DNA of 64,000 bases from Cochliopodium minus (lineage: Eukaryota > Discosea > Himatismenida > Cochliopodiidae): positions 1 to 64,000 of the forward strand of contig JAMYWO010000172.1 of the NCBI GenBank assembly GCA_024220525.1, in the 5' to 3' direction. This document shows positions 60,891-64,000 of the stretch, piece after piece. The notes beneath the pieces are model-generated. The model searched no databases. It saw only the letters and a list, made by a program, of their open reading frames with translations, and was not told the DNA's origin. Numbering within the stretch: the stretch's first letter is position 1; each line of letters begins with the position of its first letter. Position numbers and translations under genes: made by a program.

Positions 60891-62003
60891 TTAATTTTTA
60901 TCATCATCCATATCGTTTTCTCCAAGTAATTCCTTTTTGTGTTTGAGACCCACTTCGTTAGCTTCTTTCCACAAATCCTTTGGCACTTTTCTGTGTTCCC
61001 ATTTAGATTCTTCGCACAACCAAGAAAGTTCCAATTCAAAATCTTTTTCTTTAATATCATCATGAACACCATGGAGACTATAAAAATTAAATTTAAAAAA
61101 ATCAAATTTAAAAAATCAAGCCAAAAATAATATTTTTTTTTTTTACATTTTTGAAACTTCCAACAAAGCTTGTCTGCAGGTTAAATTTTCAAGTTTTAGT
61201 TTTTCAATTTCAGTTTTGGCAGCGGATTTGTTTTTCCCGATGGCACAACCGTAGTAACCCCAAGAAACACCTGAAGGTTCGATCATGTAAAGTTTAGCAC
61301 CATCTCTTTCATCATATCCTCCCAACAATGCAGAACATCCGAATGGTCTCAAATGTGAAAACAATGTGTAAAATTGAACAAAATTTGAAACTCTTTCGTT
61401 CAACACTTTTGTAGGAATAGGATCCAAATACAATGATTTATATTCGCTTTTAAATTTGATTATTAATTTTTATTTTCTTTAAATAAGTCTTATTCTTGTA
61501 TCATAAATTTTTATATAATTCTATGTTGATTCACAATTTGAAATAATGTAGTGATATATGTTAATAATCGGAGGGAATATTGAAAGTTTTATAATTTAAA
61601 GATTATTTTTACCTTGATTCTTTTCTTGCTCTATTTACAAGGGATCTTGCATCTGCCATGACACCAGCAACAGCCATACCCACTCTTCTTCCCACAGTGA
61701 AAATTCTTGAAGAAGAACCTTCTACCAATAATGGTGAGATCACTTGTTTCTCTACACCAAATACTATTCCATCTTTTACTTTAATTGCCACAATTGTACC
61801 ACTATTATCTACTGCTTTTTGTGCATATTCTACTTGAAATACTCTACCATCAGGTGAATATGTTGATGATGAAAGATCATATCCCTTTTATATTAAACAA
61901 TATTAACTCAATTTGTTAATTATTTTCATATATTTGAAATGATAAAAAATAATGGGTATTAATCATATTTGGAGATTATTCTTACTGTTCCAATTCCACT
62001 CAT
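60891..62003 (-). CDS. PSMA3: 20S proteasome subunit alpha7 (PSMA3)
   Basis: Four exons (62003-61986, 61884-61613, 61446-61147, 61077-60891) join in frame to 258 residues. The first exon is only 18 nt and encodes MSGIGT. It completes the alpha signature [20 protein letters not shown] followed by [15 protein letters not shown]3-specific traits: [72 protein letters not shown] followed by AAKTEIEKL; and the acidic C-terminus ENDMDDDKN typical of this subunit. It is a structural gate-ring subunit. Together with PSMA6 it puts two alpha-ring genes within about 15 kb. Confidence 0.96.
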
Positions 62004-62386
62004 AGTTTTATTTGTGAATTACTTGACAAAATTACTTTTTTTTTTTATATTTTATATCGAACACAAAAAAATTACTTTTTTCTTTTTACTAATTATGATT
62101 TGATAGCAAAATATTACTTTTTTTTTGAAATCTTTGAATAGAGGTTGAAACTTTTAATTTGTCAAATCGTTGAAGGTCTCAACTTTTTTCATTCAACATT
62201 ATAAAAAAAAAAATCTTTGTAATCCCTATAAGGTAAAATATTAATTCATTATTTGACTATATTTTTCAAATGACTTTGATTTGGATATAAAAAATTTGAA
62301 AAAGGAATATATTGTCAATGTATAAGTATTATTAGATCAAAATAGATTAATACCCATATTATCAAAAAAAAAATCTAGAAATAATA
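62004..62386. other. divergent promoter region between PSMA3 and ATP synthase epsilon genes
   Basis: AT-rich spacer upstream of both genes. No proteasome-type control element and no RNA gene was recognised. Confidence 0.45.
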
Positions 62387-62777
62387 ATGAATACTCCAGC
62401 AATTAAAGCATCAGGAATGTCTTATTTGAAATACTTGAATTTGAGTTCCCAACATGTAAGAAATGCATTAAAAGAACCATGGAGAACACAAGCATTGTTG
62501 AGATCTAAGACAAATGTAAAAAACAAAAATTATTATAAACCAAAGAAAATTTTTATATTTTTTTTTTTGATCCTAATAGATCAACATGTTCGCTGTGACT
62601 GGTCCAAAACAATTGGCAAGAGAACCATGGCGTAATTTAATTTTATATTATTTGAAAAATAAAGATTTATTAACATTTTTCCTTTCTAATAATTTCCAGC
62701 AAATCAATTCAGCATTGAAAAAGATGATGGAAACAAATAAACATTTCGAAAGATTATACATAAAAACTGAAAATTAA
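62387..62777 (+). CDS. ATP5F1E: mitochondrial F1 ATP synthase epsilon subunit
   Basis: Exon 1 (62387-62515) encodes SGMSYLKYLNLSSQHVRNAL and KEPWRTQALLRSK, the hallmark of the eukaryotic epsilon subunit (GLSYxRYSxxxAxxVRxALK). It joins in frame to exon 2 from 62580 (INMFAVTGPKQLAREPW). The frame then stays open to 62777, giving 108 residues. A typical GT-AG pair at 62632-62699 could also be spliced out, giving a shorter product ending PNQFSIEKDDGNK. Known epsilon subunits have 50-75 residues, so the shorter form fits family length better, but the longer one cannot be excluded. The protein caps the gamma-delta stalk of F1. There is no clear separate presequence, as in other epsilon subunits. 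It is convergent with SF3B2, 78 bp apart. Confidence 0.8.
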
Positions 62778-62855
62778 AATTATTTGCAAAACAAAAATCA
62801 TTTGTTCAAAAATATCTTTTAAACTTCTTTTTTAATTGGAAATGGAAAAGAGATT

Positions 62856-64000
62856 TTAAAATTTAAAGTCTTTGTATTTATCTTTGTCTTTGTTTTTGTG
62901 AGATTTGAAATCTTTTTTGTTCTCAGCAACTTTCTCTTCAAATTTCTCCAAAAGCAATTTTCTGCCTGAGTTTTTGTTCTCCAAGGATTCCATTTCGTTT
63001 GGATCAAGAGTAATGACTTGTTTATCTGTTTGCAAATTTTTAATGAGAGGAACTTTGTCGGAAGAAGAAGAGTTTGAAGGATTAATACTGGAATTGAAAA
63101 TGTATTTGTGGCTGCTCCCATAAATACTTTTGTCGCTGACATTGGTGGATTGTTTATCCAAAACTTGATAGAGTTGTTTGGAGTCTTGTTGATCTTTTCT
63201 CAAATCTACTCTTTCTGAAGGTACCAAGGATTGAGTATCTGTTATTCCAATCAATAACTCATCTTTTGCTTCTTCCTTTTCGGGGATTTGGTTTAAGAAA
63301 TCACCACTCGAAGAAGAATATTTCTCTGTGCCTTCCTTTTCTTTTCTACTTGGTGATTCTTTTTCTGTTTTCACATCATTCTCTTCTTCTTGCTCCTCTT
63401 CTTCTTCCATGTTATCCTCAGAGTATCTTTCGGTGGAAAGTTGACCAAACCTCCATTTTTTTTGTTCTTCAGGAATATCTTCAATGTAGTGGTGAATGAT
63501 AGGGGGTGGTGAATTTCCAAACAAATCTCCCCATAAGGGATGTCCAAAGTTATCAACAGGAGGTTTTCCCCATTGACCAGGATTGAAACCCCACTTTGCA
63601 CCATTAGGAAGAGGGGAAGAAACACCAGGAATTTTCAATTTTGGATAAGAGGGAGGAGGACCCCATCTTTGCATACTCATCAACCAAGGAGGAGGTGTTG
63701 CGAGTGATTGTTCGTTTTGTTGTGAAAAATATTCTTCATAAGAGCTCAAAGAAGAAAGAGGATCATCACTTTCTGTCCTCAATTTTGGCATTCCGAGTGC
63801 TTCTCTTAGTTTGTTGGACAAAAGTACAGGTCTAAACACTTTGCTTCTTGCAACCACATCAAATTCTTTTCCTTCATAATACAAATCACCATGAAAGGTA
63901 AGAGAAGGTTTTGTTTGATGTACAAAGAAAGCATCGTGAAGAGATTGATAATCAATTTCTCCCTTCAACATTTTTGGTTGTACTCTTTCTCTTGCTTTTT
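62856..64000 (-). CDS. SF3B2: splicing factor 3B subunit 2 (SF3B2/SAP145), C-terminal part; 5' end outside window
   Basis: The reading frame is open from the right window edge to the stop at 62856, at least 380 residues. Matches to SF3B2 are strong: RERVQPKMLKGEIDYQSLHD; FFVHQTKPSLTFHGDLYYEG followed by KEF; LSNKLREALGMP; the PSP motif PPPWLMSMQRWGPPPSYPKL followed by KIPG; WGKPPVDNFGHPLWGDLFG. The last residues KYKDFKF copy the family C-terminus (KYKEFKF in human). SF3B2 is part of the U2 snRNP SF3b complex that anchors U2 near the branch point. The segment from about 63400 to 62950 is a Glu/Ser/Lys-rich low-complexity tail. The start codon and N-terminal half lie beyond 64000. Confidence 0.95.
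   Translation of the reverse strand, partial: KARERVQPKMLKGEIDYQSLHDAFFVHQTKPSLTFHGDLYYEGKEFDVVARSKVFRPVLLSNKLREALGMPKLRTESDDPLSSLSSYEEYFSQQNEQSLATPPPWLMSMQRWGPPPSYPKLKIPGVSSPLPNGAKWGFNPGQWGKPPVDNFGHPLWGDLFGNSPPPIIHHYIEDIPEEQKKWRFGQLSTERYSEDNMEEEEEQEEENDVKTEKESPSRKEKEGTEKYSSSSGDFLNQIPEKEEAKDELLIGITDTQSLVPSERVDLRKDQQDSKQLYQVLDKQSTNVSDKSIYGSSHKYIFNSSINPSNSSSSDKVPLIKNLQTDKQVITLDPNEMESLENKNSGRKLLLEKFEEKVAENKKDFKSHKNKDKDKYKDFKF

Noticed and set aside
1-64000. tRNA, rRNA, transposon, LTR or virus-like element
   Set aside because: Reading both strands I saw no tRNA B-box context, no reverse transcriptase, transposase, capsid or integrase motif and no terminal repeats. A profile search would be needed to exclude very decayed copies.

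Overview
The window looks like nuclear DNA from a free-living, aerobic, single-celled eukaryote. Intergenic and intronic DNA is very AT-rich, with long A/T homopolymers. Coding exons read cleanly in the standard genetic code and carry asparagine/serine-rich stretches. Most genes have several short introns that almost always start GTAAA and end TTTAG. Poly-Asn runs, RasGEF/RhoGAP/RhoGEF genes, an F-box gene and a soluble-adenylyl-cyclase-like gene suggest an amoeboid protist (amoebozoan-like or heterolobosean-like), but intron density is higher than in Dictyostelium. The lineage is an inference. No virus copies, LTR elements, transposons, tRNA or rRNA genes were recognised.

Left part (1-15133): an RCC1-repeat gene cut by the window edge (-); a SAPS-domain PP6 regulatory subunit with an unusual PV-repeat tail (-); a small bZIP-like gene (+); a ten-exon RhoGAP-RasGEF gene (+); a secreted lipocalin (+).

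Middle part (15374-46576): twelve genes in a row, all on the minus strand and some only 40-126 bp apart. In ascending order they are NEDD1, an F-box/beta-propeller protein, 2-oxoglutarate dehydrogenase E1, a small one-helix membrane protein, CAF-1 p60 (CHAF1B), cob(I)alamin adenosyltransferase (MMAB), a TRAF-zinc-finger/GHKL-ATPase protein, a seven-helix membrane protein, an OGFr-domain protein, a 1986-residue RCC1/double-cyclase/NTPase protein, SRP9 and proteasome alpha1 (PSMA6).

Right part (46792-64000): an LRR-like protein (+), a CH-IQ-DH-PH RhoGEF (+), RBM25 (+), PPP1R21 (+), proteasome alpha7 (PSMA3, -), ATP synthase epsilon (+) and the 3' end of SF3B2 (-).

Most genes are housekeeping: mitochondrial energy and cofactor metabolism (OGDH, ATP synthase epsilon, MMAB), proteasome core (PSMA6, PSMA3), splicing (RBM25, SF3B2), protein targeting (SRP9), and chromatin/spindle (CHAF1B, NEDD1). 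The last two share E2F-like sites just upstream of their start codons. The most novel content is in signalling proteins with rearranged domains: RCC1 fused to a soluble-type cyclase, a TRAF zinc finger fused to a GHKL ATPase, and RhoGAP fused to RasGEF. For nearly all multi-exon models the exon lengths were added up and the reading frame closes exactly from ATG to stop; exceptions are stated in the entries.
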